This document shows positions 40,855-51,769 of a stretch of 64,000 nt of DNA, in pieces. Within the stretch, counting starts at the first letter, position 1. Each line of letters starts with the position of its first letter. The notes under the pieces were generated by a model. The model did not search any database. It was not told the DNA's origin and saw only the letters and a list, made by a program, of their open reading frames with translations. The stretch is from Parafrankia elaeagni (GTDB lineage Bacteria; Actinomycetota; Actinomycetes; Frankiales; Frankiaceae): contig NZ_KB893750.1 of assembly GCF_000374165.1 (NCBI RefSeq), positions 118,662 through 182,661 on the forward strand. Reading direction: 5' to 3'. The position numbers were made by a program, and so were the translations under genes.

Positions 40855-41285
40855 CCGGCCCGCCCGGGGCGCACACCGTCCCGCGGGCCGTTCTCGGTGG
40901 GACGGCGCCCGGCCAGGCCGTTCACCGCATCGAGCAGATCGTCAGCCCGGAACGGCTTGAGGAGAACGGCCACGTCGTCAGGCCTGGGATCCGCGACGGC
41001 GCCGGTGAGAACCAGGCAGCGCCGGGACACCAGCGGGTCCTGCGCGCGCAGCTGGTCGAACAGCTCGGTGCCGCGTTCCGGACCGAGACGGGTGTCGATG
41101 ATGACGGCGTCGAACTCCAGCGGCCGCAGCGCGAGAGCCCCGGCGATGTCGCCGGCGGTGGCGACCGACCACCCCCCGTCGGAGAGCACCCGGGCAGCCA
41201 GCACCCTGATCATCTCCTGGTCGTCGACCACCAGAGCCCGTGGATGGGCAGGCGCAGGTGCCTCACCACTGCATGGGTTCCGCAC
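40851..41285 (-). CDS. Single-domain response regulator (receiver only)
   Basis: A 144-residue receiver without output domain. ALVVDDQEMIRVLAARVL supplies the acidic pair, DAVIIDTRLGPERG the phospho-Asp, LVLTGAV the Thr position and VLLKPFRADDL the conserved Lys-Pro. All key residues are present, so it should be phosphorylated, acting as phosphate shuttle or sink. It is coupled by a 4-bp overlap to the degenerate kinase and lies opposite the hybrid kinase, so the three may form one phosphorelay. GTG start at 41285; translation from a slightly later codon is possible. Confidence 0.88.
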   Translation of the reverse strand: MRNPCSGEAPAPAHPRALVVDDQEMIRVLAARVLSDGGWSVATAGDIAGALALRPLEFDAVIIDTRLGPERGTELFDQLRAQDPLVSRRCLVLTGAVADPRPDDVAVLLKPFRADDLLDAVNGLAGRRPTENGPRDGVRPGRAG

Positions 41286-41410
41286 GCGCCACCTCGGTCG
41301 CCTTCAACCAGGTCATCACCATCGCCTGCCGGCCGGCGACACGATACGACACAGCCCCGCCACTGGACGGCGCAGCCGTGCAATCGTGTATCGCGATGTG
41401 CCAGCATTGG

Positions 41411-44400
41411 TCACCATACGTGCTCGGCACCGGTGTGCGGCGACCGCGTGTCGGAATCCGTCGTCGGTCGCTGGCGCGCCGCGGCCGGCAACGGGGCCGG
41501 GGCCGGGGCCGGAGCCGGGGCGGCCGAGGGCCGGGCCTGGCCCGGGGCTCGCGGCGGCGGCGCAGGTGGGTTGGTCGTCGGTCGTCCCCCGCCGCTGGCC
41601 CGCTTCGATTCGTACATGGCGGCGTCGGCGAGCCCGATGACGGCCTGCGGGTCCGCCAGCCCGCGGGACAGCGCCACGCCGACCGTCGCGCCGATCGAGA
41701 CCAGATGCCCGTCCGCGATGATCGGCTCGCGGACCACGGCGGTGATCTGGTCCGCGGCGTGCCAGGCGACGGTCTCCACATCCAGCCCGCCGGTGAGGGT
41801 GGTGCTGGGCCCGGTCAGCACGGCGACGAACTCGTCACCGCCGATCCGGAAGACCGCGCCGCGCTCGGGTCGGTACCAGGACCCGCTCGCGTTCCGGCGC
41901 AGCCAGGATGACGGCCGGTGCAGCCGCCGGCGTTCCTCCCCGCTCCACCCGCCGGTGGCTGCGTCCGCGTCGGTGGTTGCGCCCACGCCCGCCGGGCCGT
42001 CGCCGGGCACAGCATCCGGCCCACCGCCGGGAGCCGCTCCGAGGGAGAGGCCTCCGGCCGCACCGGCGAGGGCAGTGTCCTGGTCGGCGGCGATGACCCG
42101 CTGGATCCTGTCGGCCGTCACCCGCAGCACGTGGTCACCGGCCGCGTGCCCGAACCTGTCGTTGACGGGCTTGAACGCGTCAAGGTCGACGAGGAGGATC
42201 GCGAAGGCGTCCTGGTCACGTGCGATCGTCTCGAGATACTCGGCGAGCGCGGCCCGGTTGGGCAGGCCGGTGAGCGGGTCATGCCGCGCCCTGCGGCGGG
42301 CCTGTTCGGTGAGGCCGCGCCGTGCCCCGATCTCCCGGCAGGTCAGGACGGGCACCCGCGGGCGCCCGGCAGCGTCCGTCGCCTCCCAGATCGCGGCCTC
42401 GATGTCGAACCATCGGTAGATGCCGTCATGGGCCTTGAGCCGGACGTCCTGGATCAGCGATGCGTCGGGCGGCGCGGCCATGGCCCCGGAGCCACCGTCC
42501 GAGCCACCGCTCGTGAGCGCCTGCGTCTGGAGGCCGCTGCCGGGCCTGTCAAGGAAGGCGGCGACGGCCCGCTGGTCCTCGGGGTGCACGTACCGCAGGA
42601 GATCATGGCCGATCATCGACCGCCTGTCCCGGCCCAGCAGGCGGTCGACCGCGGAGCTGACGAAGGTCAGCCGCCTGTCCCGGCCGAGGAGGACGACGAT
42701 GTCGTGGGCGCCGTGCAACAGGATCTCGAGCTGCTCGAAGTCCTGCCGGATGGCGCGTTCCCGGCGCCGGTTGGCGACGGCGAGCCCGAGCACGGTGACG
42801 CCGATGATGCCGAAGAGGAACCCGTCCCTCATCGGGCGGTGCTCGAGCGTGCTCACCTCGACCAGGTCGGCGGTCTGGTCGAGCAGCACGTACCCGCCGT
42901 TCGGAATACTGGCCGCGACGGCGATCGTGCCCGGCCCCCCGCGGGAGCGCACCCGCAGGGGGCTGTCGGGGCCGATGCGCCGCAGCTCGGCCGGGTCGAC
43001 CAGAACCTGCCCGAGCAGCGACTCGTCCCAGGAGAGGATCGCCTGCCCGTTCTGGTCGAGGACGGAGACGCCACCCTCCCCGACATCGCTGGACAGACCG
43101 TCCGTCGTGCGCAGCATCTGGGCGGCGGGCAGCACGCCGGTGGGACACATCATCAGCTGGGCCCTGGTCACACCACCACGCAGGATCGGAACGACGGTGC
43201 AGATCTGGCGGTGACCGCCGACGCGTAACAGTGGTGTCAGCGCCCCGCCATGGCTGGAGATGCTCCAGAACGGGTCCAGCGGGCCGATCGGTACCTGTGC
43301 GCCGGGTGGTTCCACCGCCAGCAGCTCGCCGATCGGGTTGACGATCGCGAGGAGCGAGCTGGGGCCGCCGATCGGCGCCGATGCCATGGCCCGCAGGGAT
43401 GCGGTCAGCGAAGCGCGATCGTCGATCTCCCAGGGAAAATCCGAGACGGCGCCGGTCAGCCGGCCGGGGTCGCTGAGGTCGTGGGCGTACTTCGTCAGAT
43501 GCCCCACCAGATCCGTGCCGGCCTCCAGCCGCTCCTTCTGCGTCCTGTCACGGGCCGCGGCCTCCAGCACCAGGCTGCTGACCAGGATGCCGACGAGCAC
43601 GACGACCGCGGTGGCGGACGGGATCACCTCCGTGAGCCGTCGCCACCCGCCCGGCGGGCGTGGCGTGTTCCCGGCCGGACCGCCGCGCGTGAGTGGGTGA
43701 CCAGGCGGCACGCCGGCACCTGGACCGCCCGCCACCGGCCCGGGCACCGGCCCGGAACGCGGCGTCGCCCCGGAGGCCGGTGCGGACGGGTCGCTCGGAG
43801 CGCCGGGATCGTCCGGCGCGGGGGCCGCGGCCTCGACGACGCTGATCGCGTAGCGGCCCCGTCCGCCCGCCTTCGCCCGGTACATCGCCTCGTCAGCGGC
43901 CCGCAGCAGGTGAGTGGGGCGGCACGGTGTCCGGGTGACCGCGACACCGATGCTGGCCCCGACAGCGACCTGCGCGGAACCGAGTCCGATCGGTTCCCGC
44001 AGTGCCCGGCCGAGACGCTCGGCGACGCGGCCCGCGGTCTCCCCGTCGGCGCCCGGGAGGAGGACTCCGAACTCGTCGCCGCCGAAGCGGCTGGCTGTGG
44101 CCCTGCCGGGCAACGCCGTGACCGACTGGGCGGCAGACAGCGCCGCGGCCAGTCGCTCCGCGACGACGGCGAGCACCTGGTCGCCGGCGGCATGCCCGTA
44201 GGTGTCGTTGATCGGCTTGAAATGATCAAGGTCGATGAACAGCAGGGAGACGGCGTCGGTGGGTGACCGTTCCCCGAGCGCGGCCGCCAGGCGTTCGTCG
44301 AACGTCGCCCGGTTCGCCAGACCGGTCAGCGGATCGTGCCCGGCCTGGAAGCCGAGTTCGTCCAGAAGTTCCTTGCGCCGCTCGATCGGATGACAGGTCA

Positions 44401-45742
44401 GGATCACCTGGCACGGGTCGGTGCGGTCGCTGAGCCGCCAGGCGGAGATGTCGAACCACCGCTCGCCGCCGCCGCCGGACAGCAGCCGGACGTTCATGAC
44501 AGGTGCGGGAGACTGCTCGGTCAGCAGTGCTGTGACGCGGCGGATGTCCGCGGCGTGCACCAGCCCGGCGAGCGGTCGCCCGCGCAGCGTGGCGGGCTGG
44601 CGGCCGAGCAGGGACTGCACCGCCGGGCTGATGTACTCCAGGCGGCCCCCGACCGACACGGTCATCACGATGTCGCGGGTCGCCGCCAGGATCGAGCGCA
44701 GATCGTCGCGCCGGCGGCGGGTGCGGTTCTCGTCGCGCAGGCCGACGACGGCGATGGCGAGGACCGCCACCATCGTCACCGCGAGCAGGGTGAGGTTGCG
44801 GTGGGACCGCTGTGCCCGCAGCGCCCCGTACAACTGGTCGGTCGGCTGCACCAGATAGGTGGTGTAGCCGGTTGTCGGCTGGGTCGCGGCGATGTGGGTC
44901 AGGCCGTCGTCGCCACCGGTGGACCAGACCCGGGGCTGCCCGGCGGACCGGACCGTCCGATACAGCTCGGAACGATCGATGATCTGCTTTCCGACGGCTG
45001 TGCCGTCGGTCGAGATCACCGCGACGCCGTTCGGGTCGACCGTCGAGAGCGAGCCGCCGTCGCGCAGCCGCACCAGCGCGCCGATCGCGGTGCCGAGCTG
45101 CTGGTTCGACTGTTCGGTGGAGACACTCACCAGTACTGCCCAGGGTGTCTGACCGCCGACCGGGACGACGGTCGCGCGTACGACCCTGTCGCCCAGCCGG
45201 AACGCCGGTGAGACGGCGTTGTCGCCGTTCCAGGCGGCTGCCCAGGCCGGCCCGAGGTCCCTGACCTGGAGCGTCTCCTGGGTGGGGCGGATCGCGAGAG
45301 GCTCCTCGGACCGGTCGATCAGGGCGACCACCTGGGTGGCGTCGCTGGCGGCGGTGAGCTGGAAACGTGCCAGGAGCTGGGTGTCGAGTGCGGTGTTGTC
45401 GCGGTCGAAGTCGGTCTGGTCGACAGCCGTTCGCAGGCGCGCCGGGTCATTGACGTCGGACTCCCAGCCGGCGATGTTCCTGATCAGGCTCGTGCGGGCC
45501 GTCAGGCGGTTCTCCTCGGCCCCCTCAAGCCAGTGGTTGCCTCCGAGCAGCGCCACGCAGCTGAGGACGAGAACGGCCGTGAGCCCGCTCGCGAGCGGCC
45601 AGCTGACCAGGAACCTCGATGCCGGTGACTGCCGGCTCGCGTGCCGGGCACGGCGGGCACGTCGGGCCCGCGGTCGCGCGTGTACGCCAGGCGCAGCTCG
45701 GCGCCGCCAGTAGACCATCCTCATCCGCCAGAATCCGTTCAC
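41411..45742 (-). CDS. Giant membrane protein with two complete sensor-PAS-GGDEF (diguanylate cyclase) modules
   Basis: A protein of 1443 residues. Module 1: helix WPLASGLTAVLVLSCVALLGG, an extracellular sensor (Cache-like: DRSEEPLAIRPT, PWAVLVSVSTEQSN), helix LTLLAVTMVAVLAIAVVGL, PAS (ILAATRDIVMTVSVGGRLEYI), then GGDEF (HDPLTGLANRATF; RFGGDEFGVLL at 44069-44083). After a 70-residue linker the same order repeats: helix TAVVVLVGILVSSLVLE, a second sensor, helix FLFGIIGVTVLGLAVANR, PAS (LLHGAHDIVVLLGRDRRLTFV) and GGDEF (HDPLTGLPNRAAL; RIGGDEFVAVL at 41828-41842). Both active sites look intact. Neither has the RxxD inhibitory I-site. The second GGDEF carries an 80-residue insertion before the signature. 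It should make c-di-GMP. Start uncertain: GTG 45742, ATG 45724 or 45718. Confidence 0.9.
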   Translation of the reverse strand: MNGFWRMRMVYWRRRAAPGVHARPRARRARRARHASRQSPASRFLVSWPLASGLTAVLVLSCVALLGGNHWLEGAEENRLTARTSLIRNIAGWESDVNDPARLRTAVDQTDFDRDNTALDTQLLARFQLTAASDATQVVALIDRSEEPLAIRPTQETLQVRDLGPAWAAAWNGDNAVSPAFRLGDRVVRATVVPVGGQTPWAVLVSVSTEQSNQQLGTAIGALVRLRDGGSLSTVDPNGVAVISTDGTAVGKQIIDRSELYRTVRSAGQPRVWSTGGDDGLTHIAATQPTTGYTTYLVQPTDQLYGALRAQRSHRNLTLLAVTMVAVLAIAVVGLRDENRTRRRRDDLRSILAATRDIVMTVSVGGRLEYISPAVQSLLGRQPATLRGRPLAGLVHAADIRRVTALLTEQSPAPVMNVRLLSGGGGERWFDISAWRLSDRTDPCQVILTCHPIERRKELLDELGFQAGHDPLTGLANRATFDERLAAALGERSPTDAVSLLFIDLDHFKPINDTYGHAAGDQVLAVVAERLAAALSAAQSVTALPGRATASRFGGDEFGVLLPGADGETAGRVAERLGRALREPIGLGSAQVAVGASIGVAVTRTPCRPTHLLRAADEAMYRAKAGGRGRYAISVVEAAAPAPDDPGAPSDPSAPASGATPRSGPVPGPVAGGPGAGVPPGHPLTRGGPAGNTPRPPGGWRRLTEVIPSATAVVVLVGILVSSLVLEAAARDRTQKERLEAGTDLVGHLTKYAHDLSDPGRLTGAVSDFPWEIDDRASLTASLRAMASAPIGGPSSLLAIVNPIGELLAVEPPGAQVPIGPLDPFWSISSHGGALTPLLRVGGHRQICTVVPILRGGVTRAQLMMCPTGVLPAAQMLRTTDGLSSDVGEGGVSVLDQNGQAILSWDESLLGQVLVDPAELRRIGPDSPLRVRSRGGPGTIAVAASIPNGGYVLLDQTADLVEVSTLEHRPMRDGFLFGIIGVTVLGLAVANRRRERAIRQDFEQLEILLHGAHDIVVLLGRDRRLTFVSSAVDRLLGRDRRSMIGHDLLRYVHPEDQRAVAAFLDRPGSGLQTQALTSGGSDGGSGAMAAPPDASLIQDVRLKAHDGIYRWFDIEAAIWEATDAAGRPRVPVLTCREIGARRGLTEQARRRARHDPLTGLPNRAALAEYLETIARDQDAFAILLVDLDAFKPVNDRFGHAAGDHVLRVTADRIQRVIAADQDTALAGAAGGLSLGAAPGGGPDAVPGDGPAGVGATTDADAATGGWSGEERRRLHRPSSWLRRNASGSWYRPERGAVFRIGGDEFVAVLTGPSTTLTGGLDVETVAWHAADQITAVVREPIIADGHLVSIGATVGVALSRGLADPQAVIGLADAAMYESKRASGGGRPTTNPPAPPPRAPGQARPSAAPAPAPAPAPLPAAARQRPTTDSDTRSPHTGAEHVW

Positions 45743-47032
45743 ATCTCCGCCGCTGTAGCGTCGGCCCCCTGCCGGGAGTGATCCCTGTGACGGTATTGGT
45801 TTTGCCCGCCGAATCCCGGTAGAGGAAGAGCATACGAGCGTCCTTGCCCAGAGTTTCACCCGCGGGCAGGTCGACGCGGTTTGTCGGTGAGTCCGGCGCC
45901 GGCAGGCCATATCGGCGGTGGCGGGAATCCGCCAGGTCGGGGGCGTCGCAGGATCCATTCGCGGTGGCCGGATGGGCCGGCGGACAATCGACTACGGGGA
46001 TCCAGCGGCCACATCGAGGTCACATCTACAAATGGGCCGGGCCGTCGGCACGTGTCGACTGGCCAGCTCGGAGGACGGTTCGGATACCGGGCGGGCGGCC
46101 CACGCCCTGGGTGACCGGTTCTGCGCGGCCGGTGTTCGTGGTCGGGCGGCGGGTTGCCCCAGCGAGGCCCTGGGACGTCCACTCCGGGCGCACGTGGTCC
46201 GTGGCCGGGTCGAGCGCGAACCGCTCGACCGCCTCCGGAGACTGGAGATGTGAAGCTCCCCGCGATCAGGCGATGTCGCAGCGACGCCCGGTGCTCCTCG
46301 TGTCTCCTCTCACGTCCGGGATAAAAACTTTCCGTAATCTTGATCATCGGGTTTGTTGTGGGTGGCGGTGCGGCCGGGGTGGGCTCGAGGTGGGTCGAGG
46401 GAGGCAGAAAGTCCTGTTCACGGTGCTTGGGGAGCAGGCGCGGAACGGTGGGCGGAGTGGTTCTGCCGTGTGACGCTGTGCGACTGAAGCCTGGCGGTCG
46501 GGTGGGAAACGCCTGCGAAGCGGTCGACCCGCTGGATTGCGCCTGATGTTCGTAAGCTCCCGTGTGGTAGAAACTACCCAGTCGAAAGCCGCAGAGTTCC
46601 GCGGCCTCATATAGCTCGCGCGCCCCCCATCGGCGTCCAACACAGGCCGATGGTTGCCGGAGGCGCGGTCACCTATCGGTGAACTCTCTCCGCCCTGCGT
46701 CAGCGAAGAGGCAGATGCCGCATTCAGCGATGGTGGGTGCGTGGGCTTCTCGCGGCCGGTCCTTCGCCAGATCGGGCGGTGAACGTCAGGCTGATGCTGG
46801 ATTGCTGGATTGTCATTCACATCAACTGGGTCGCATGGAACGCGTCGTGATGGGCGTCGGCTATCTGTGCGTCGCCCAGCGGCTTCTGCTGACCGCACGG
46901 TGCGGGGCTCCCGCGGTGCACCGGCCGCCACTGGACGCGGCGGGATGACGATCGCCTGATCGGGCTGGTCCGTTGGAGGTGAATCGCGCGCACGTTGCTG
47001 TCCGAAGGCGCGAACAATGCTTCACTCCTTGT
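45743..47032. other. 1.3-kb intergenic region without a supported gene
   Basis: This is the longest gene-poor stretch and is less GC-rich, especially 46250-46700. It separates the divergent diguanylate cyclase and TetR genes and should hold both promoters. The short open frames have no coding signature. Visible structures are GGTAG-AAA-CTACC at 46566-46578 and a GCCGC/GCGGC hairpin about 15 bp later. The palindrome could be an operator; a small RNA cannot be excluded. No riboswitch consensus was recognised. Confidence 0.5.
46566..46578. promoter_or_regulatory. Small palindrome in the long intergenic region
   Basis: GGTAG and CTACC flank AAA in relatively AT-rich DNA. It is a possible binding site between the cyclase and TetR genes. 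Evidence is only symmetry. Confidence 0.3.
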
Positions 47033-47881
47033 GTGCCCTACCGCCGTACTGCCACTGTGGATGACCGGTTGGCCGCAGCTCGTGAGCGGCTTCTTGTGGC
47101 GGCCACCGAGCTCGTCGCCCGGGCTGGTTGGAGCGGTGCCTCCGTGACGGCCGTCGCCGCGGCGGCGGAGATGTCGGTTGGCTCGGTCTACCAGCACTTC
47201 TCATCGAAGTCGGCGCTCGTGTGCGAGGTCTTCCGGCGGGCCGCGGCGCAGGAGGTGGTCCTGCTGTCGGCGGTCGCCGCCGTAGCTGTGCCGGCTGACC
47301 TCATGGATGTCCTGGAAGCAGCCGGTGCCGGCGGCAGTGACGGTTCGCCGGACGAGGGCGGCGCGGACGGGGCTGGGGCTGGGGCTGGGGTGACGCTGTC
47401 TGTCGTGCATGGCGGTGAGCCGGGGAAACGGTTCGCGGCTGTGGCAGGCGACGGTCGGGAGACGGCCAGGGAGGTGGGCGACCCGGTGGACCGTCTGGTG
47501 CTTGCGGTGGCCCTGTTCACCCGCCGTGCGCTGGCCCGGCGCGGGCTCACGCATGCGTTGCTGGTGGGGCCGTCCGATCCGGCGGCGGAAGTGGAACGGC
47601 TGATCTTCCGCCGCCGGTACCGGGACGTGTTCGCCGTTCTGGTCGGTGAGGGCGTGGAGGCGGGCATCCTGCCGGTGCAGGATCCGATGATGTCGGCGAC
47701 CGCGTTGACCGGAGCGATCGGCGAGGTGGTCGTCGGCCCGCTCTCGATGGCTGAGGAGCTGCCGCGGGATGGGCGGGACGTCGAGTGGATCGTCCGGGCG
47801 GTGGTGGCGATGGCGCTGAGATGTGTCGGTGCCGGTCCCATGGTGCGAGGCTGGGGGAGTGCCGAGGCCGCGCACGGGTAG
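47033..47881 (+). CDS. TetR-family transcriptional regulator
   Basis: A 282-residue regulator. The DNA-binding domain is clear: RLAAARERLLVAATELVARAGWSGASVTAVAAAAEMSVGSVYQHF, then SSKSALVCEVFRRAA. The ligand domain has an unusual Gly/Ala/Asp-rich insert (GAGGSDGSPDEGGADGAGAGAG) but ends with typical helices (YRDVFAVLVGEGVEAGIL). GTG 47033 directly precedes the family start; the open frame upstream to 46973 is not supported. It is followed after 187 bp by an acyl-CoA dehydrogenase gene in the same direction. The 19-bp tandem repeats in between are the obvious candidate operator. A fatty acyl-CoA or related ligand is inferred. Confidence 0.9.
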   Translation: MPYRRTATVDDRLAAARERLLVAATELVARAGWSGASVTAVAAAAEMSVGSVYQHFSSKSALVCEVFRRAAAQEVVLLSAVAAVAVPADLMDVLEAAGAGGSDGSPDEGGADGAGAGAGVTLSVVHGGEPGKRFAAVAGDGRETAREVGDPVDRLVLAVALFTRRALARRGLTHALLVGPSDPAAEVERLIFRRRYRDVFAVLVGEGVEAGILPVQDPMMSATALTGAIGEVVVGPLSMAEELPRDGRDVEWIVRAVVAMALRCVGAGPMVRGWGSAEAAHG

Positions 47882-47934
47882 GCCCCGCGGCAGACCACGC
47901 AGCTCGCGCAGCTGCGCACGGTTGGATCACTGCA

Positions 47935-47972
47935 GGCCAGGTACCACTGCAGGGGCCAGGTACCACTGCAGG
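47935..47972. repeat. 19-bp perfect tandem repeat upstream of the AidB-type gene
   Basis: The unit GGCCAGGTACCACTGCAGG occurs at 47935-47953 and 47954-47972. A partial third copy (ATCACTGCAGG) precedes it. It contains GGTACC and CTGCAG palindromes. Placement between tetR and its likely target suggests an operator array. Confidence 0.75.
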
Positions 47973-48000
47973 CATGAAGCAGGTGCGCGAGAATTTCCCC

Positions 48001-48028
48001 GCAGCTGGCAGCTGGCAGCTGGCAGCTG
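48001..48028. repeat. Heptamer tandem repeat GCAGCTG, four copies
   Basis: Four perfect copies lie 41-68 bp before the AidB-type ATG, probably in its promoter or leader. Copy-number change would alter spacing in 7-bp steps. Confidence 0.8.
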
Positions 48029-48068
48029 GCCGGGGCCGCCGGCCGCCGGAGCGGGTCGGGAGGCCGGG

Positions 48069-49748
48069 ATGACGACGTTCGGTGCAGGTCCGACCCACCG
48101 GGTGACCAACCAGCCTCCGCCGCTGGTCGGCCACGATGTCGCCGCTGACCTGCCGCTGCTGGAGGCGCTGGAGCGCGAGGGGGCGGGCGGGCACGCCGCC
48201 GAGCTGCATCGACTCGGCCGGCTCGCGGGTGGTGCCGAGGCGCAGCGGTGGGGGGACGAGGCGAACCGGTATGAGCCGGTGCTGCGGACGCATGACCGGT
48301 ACGGCAGTCGGATCGACGAGGTGGACTTCCACCCGTCCTGGCACGAGCTGCTCGGGGTTGCGGTGGGTGCCGGGCTGGCCGGGTCCGCATGGGTCGCGGA
48401 CCAGGCGGGCGCTCATGTCGCGCGGGCGGCCGGGCTGCTGGTGTGGGGGCAGGTCGAACACGGCCACCTCTGCCCCGTCTCGATGACCTATGCCGCCGTC
48501 CCGGTCCTGCGCACCGCCGCCGGATCGGCCGCGAGCTACCTCCCGGGCCTGACCAGCTCGGTCTACGACCCCGGGCTGCGCACGCCCCGGTCCAAGCAGG
48601 GCCTGCTTGCCGGCATGGGAATGACCGAGAAGCAGGGCGGTTCGGACGTCCGCACGAACGAGACCAGGGCCACTCCGGTCGGCGACGGGGCCTACCTGCT
48701 GCGCGGGCACAAGTGGTTCACCAGCGCGCCGATGAGCGACCTGTTCCTGGTGCTCGCACAGGCGCCCGGGGGCCTGTCGTGCCTGCTGGTCCCGCGGGTG
48801 CTGCCGGACGGCAGTCGCAACCCGTTCCTGATCCAGCGGCTCAAGGACAAGCTCGGCAACCGCAGCAACGCCAGCGCCGAACCGGAGTTCGACGGCACGC
48901 TCGCCCACCTCGTCGGCGAGGAGGGGCGAGGCGTCCGCGCGATTATCGACATGGTCGCGCTGACCCGGCTGGACTCCGCGATCGGTACGGCGGCCGGGAT
49001 GCGCGCGGCGCTGGTGGCGGCTGCGCATCACGTGCGGCACCGGCGGGCCTTCGGATCGTTGCTCATCGAGAAGCCACTGATGCGCAACGTCCTGGCGGAT
49101 CTCGCGCTGGAGTCCGAGGCGGCGATCACGTTGGTGATGCGGGTGGCCGGCGCGGTGGACCGGGCCGAGAGGGGCGATGACGAGGAGCGGGCCTTCCGGC
49201 GGTTGGCAACCGGACTCGCCAAGTACTGGCTCTGCAAGCGGCAGCCGGTGATGGTCGCGGAGGCGCTCGAATGCCTGGGCGGCAACGGCTACGTGGAGGA
49301 TTCCGGCATGCCCCGGCTCTACCGTGAGGCACCGCTGAACGGCATCTGGGAGGGCTCGGGCAACGTCAACGCGCTGGATGTGCTGCGTGCACTGGTCCGC
49401 GAGCCGGCGAGCCTGGCCGCCTACGCGCGTGAGGTCGACGCGGCGGCCGGCGCGGACCGACACCTCGACGAGGCCTGGCGCCAGTTGCGCGCCGAGCTCG
49501 ACGCCCTCCTGAGTGGTGCGGCCGGCGAGCGGGCCGAGATCGACGTCGAGCTGATCGCGCGCCGTCTCGTCGAGCGGATGGCGCTCGTCCTGCAGGGCGC
49601 ACTTCTGGTGCGGTACGCGCCGCCCGCGGTCACGGACGCGTTCTGTGTAGCCCGGGTGGGCGGTGACGCCGGACTCGCCTTCGGCACCCTTCCGCCCGGA
49701 CTCGACCTCGACGGCGTCCTCGGGCGGATCCCGTCCGCCGTCGCCTGA
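48069..49748 (+). CDS. Acyl-CoA dehydrogenase, AidB-like
   Basis: A flavoprotein of 559 residues, the length of AidB rather than ordinary acyl-CoA dehydrogenases. Landmarks: VTNQPPPLVGHDVAADLPLLEAL at the start, CPVSMTYAAVPVL, MGMTEKQGGSDVRTNETRA (flavin binding), YLLRGHKWFTSAPMSDLFLVLAQ, FLIQRLKDKLGNRSNASAEPEF and ECLGGNGYVEDSGMPRLYREAPLNGIWEGSGNV-type ending with the Arg/Glu region. E. coli AidB protects DNA from alkylation, but actinobacterial relatives may act on acyl-CoAs. ATG 48069 has a GGGAGG site. Two tandem repeat arrays upstream and the TetR gene suggest dedicated control. Confidence 0.92.
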   Translation: MTTFGAGPTHRVTNQPPPLVGHDVAADLPLLEALEREGAGGHAAELHRLGRLAGGAEAQRWGDEANRYEPVLRTHDRYGSRIDEVDFHPSWHELLGVAVGAGLAGSAWVADQAGAHVARAAGLLVWGQVEHGHLCPVSMTYAAVPVLRTAAGSAASYLPGLTSSVYDPGLRTPRSKQGLLAGMGMTEKQGGSDVRTNETRATPVGDGAYLLRGHKWFTSAPMSDLFLVLAQAPGGLSCLLVPRVLPDGSRNPFLIQRLKDKLGNRSNASAEPEFDGTLAHLVGEEGRGVRAIIDMVALTRLDSAIGTAAGMRAALVAAAHHVRHRRAFGSLLIEKPLMRNVLADLALESEAAITLVMRVAGAVDRAERGDDEERAFRRLATGLAKYWLCKRQPVMVAEALECLGGNGYVEDSGMPRLYREAPLNGIWEGSGNVNALDVLRALVREPASLAAYAREVDAAAGADRHLDEAWRQLRAELDALLSGAAGERAEIDVELIARRLVERMALVLQGALLVRYAPPAVTDAFCVARVGGDAGLAFGTLPPGLDLDGVLGRIPSAVA

Positions 49749-49998
49749 GCGGCCCCTTTGCCGCCTTCGGTGATCCACCGGCGCCGATGAAACGGCGATT
49801 GACCGAGCACGGAGAGTTGCACTCATGGGTGTGACGGTCGCTTGATGTGACCTTGGTCGGTACGTCCGGTCCTATCCTCACTCTGGACAGTTTGTTGCGA
49901 TCCGAGTCTCGCACTGCTGGAAACGCAATGTAGTTTTCGCGTAACGCCAGGTGATGGGCTGCCTCCTAGGGTGAGCCGCGTCGCCTGCCTCCGGGGGT

Positions 49999-51553
<1,555 letters not shown>

Positions 51554-51563
51554 GAATCCTCGT

Positions 51564-51599
51564 CCGGGAGCCCCGAGCCCCGAGCCTCGGGGCTCCCGG
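51564..51599 (+). terminator. Strong hairpin after the histone-like-tail gene
   Basis: Perfect 14-bp arms (51564-51577, 51586-51599) with an 8-nt loop, 30 bp past the stop. Likely transcription terminator. Confidence 0.75.
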
Positions 51600-51769
51600 G
51601 CCCAGGCTCCAGGTCACGGAATCTCGGTTCCTGGTCGCCTGGTAGACACCGCTCCGACACACCGCGTTGAGTGATCGTGTAGCTACTCTTGGTGAGATAG
51701 GGTCCCGCCGACATCGGATCGGTGCGCGGGGGGACCAATGCGGGAAGCCGCGACATTGCGGGGACACCT

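Noticed and set aside
46344..46948. Short frames on both strands in the long intergenic region
   Set aside because: None has a ribosome site, codon bias or recognisable motif.
47935..48028. CRISPR array
   Set aside because: The repeats are directly tandem, too short and without spacers.
47547..49826. A 759-codon minus-strand frame opposite the AidB-type gene
   Set aside because: The plus strand encodes a complete acyl-CoA dehydrogenase; the antisense frame has no motif and overlaps the TetR gene too.
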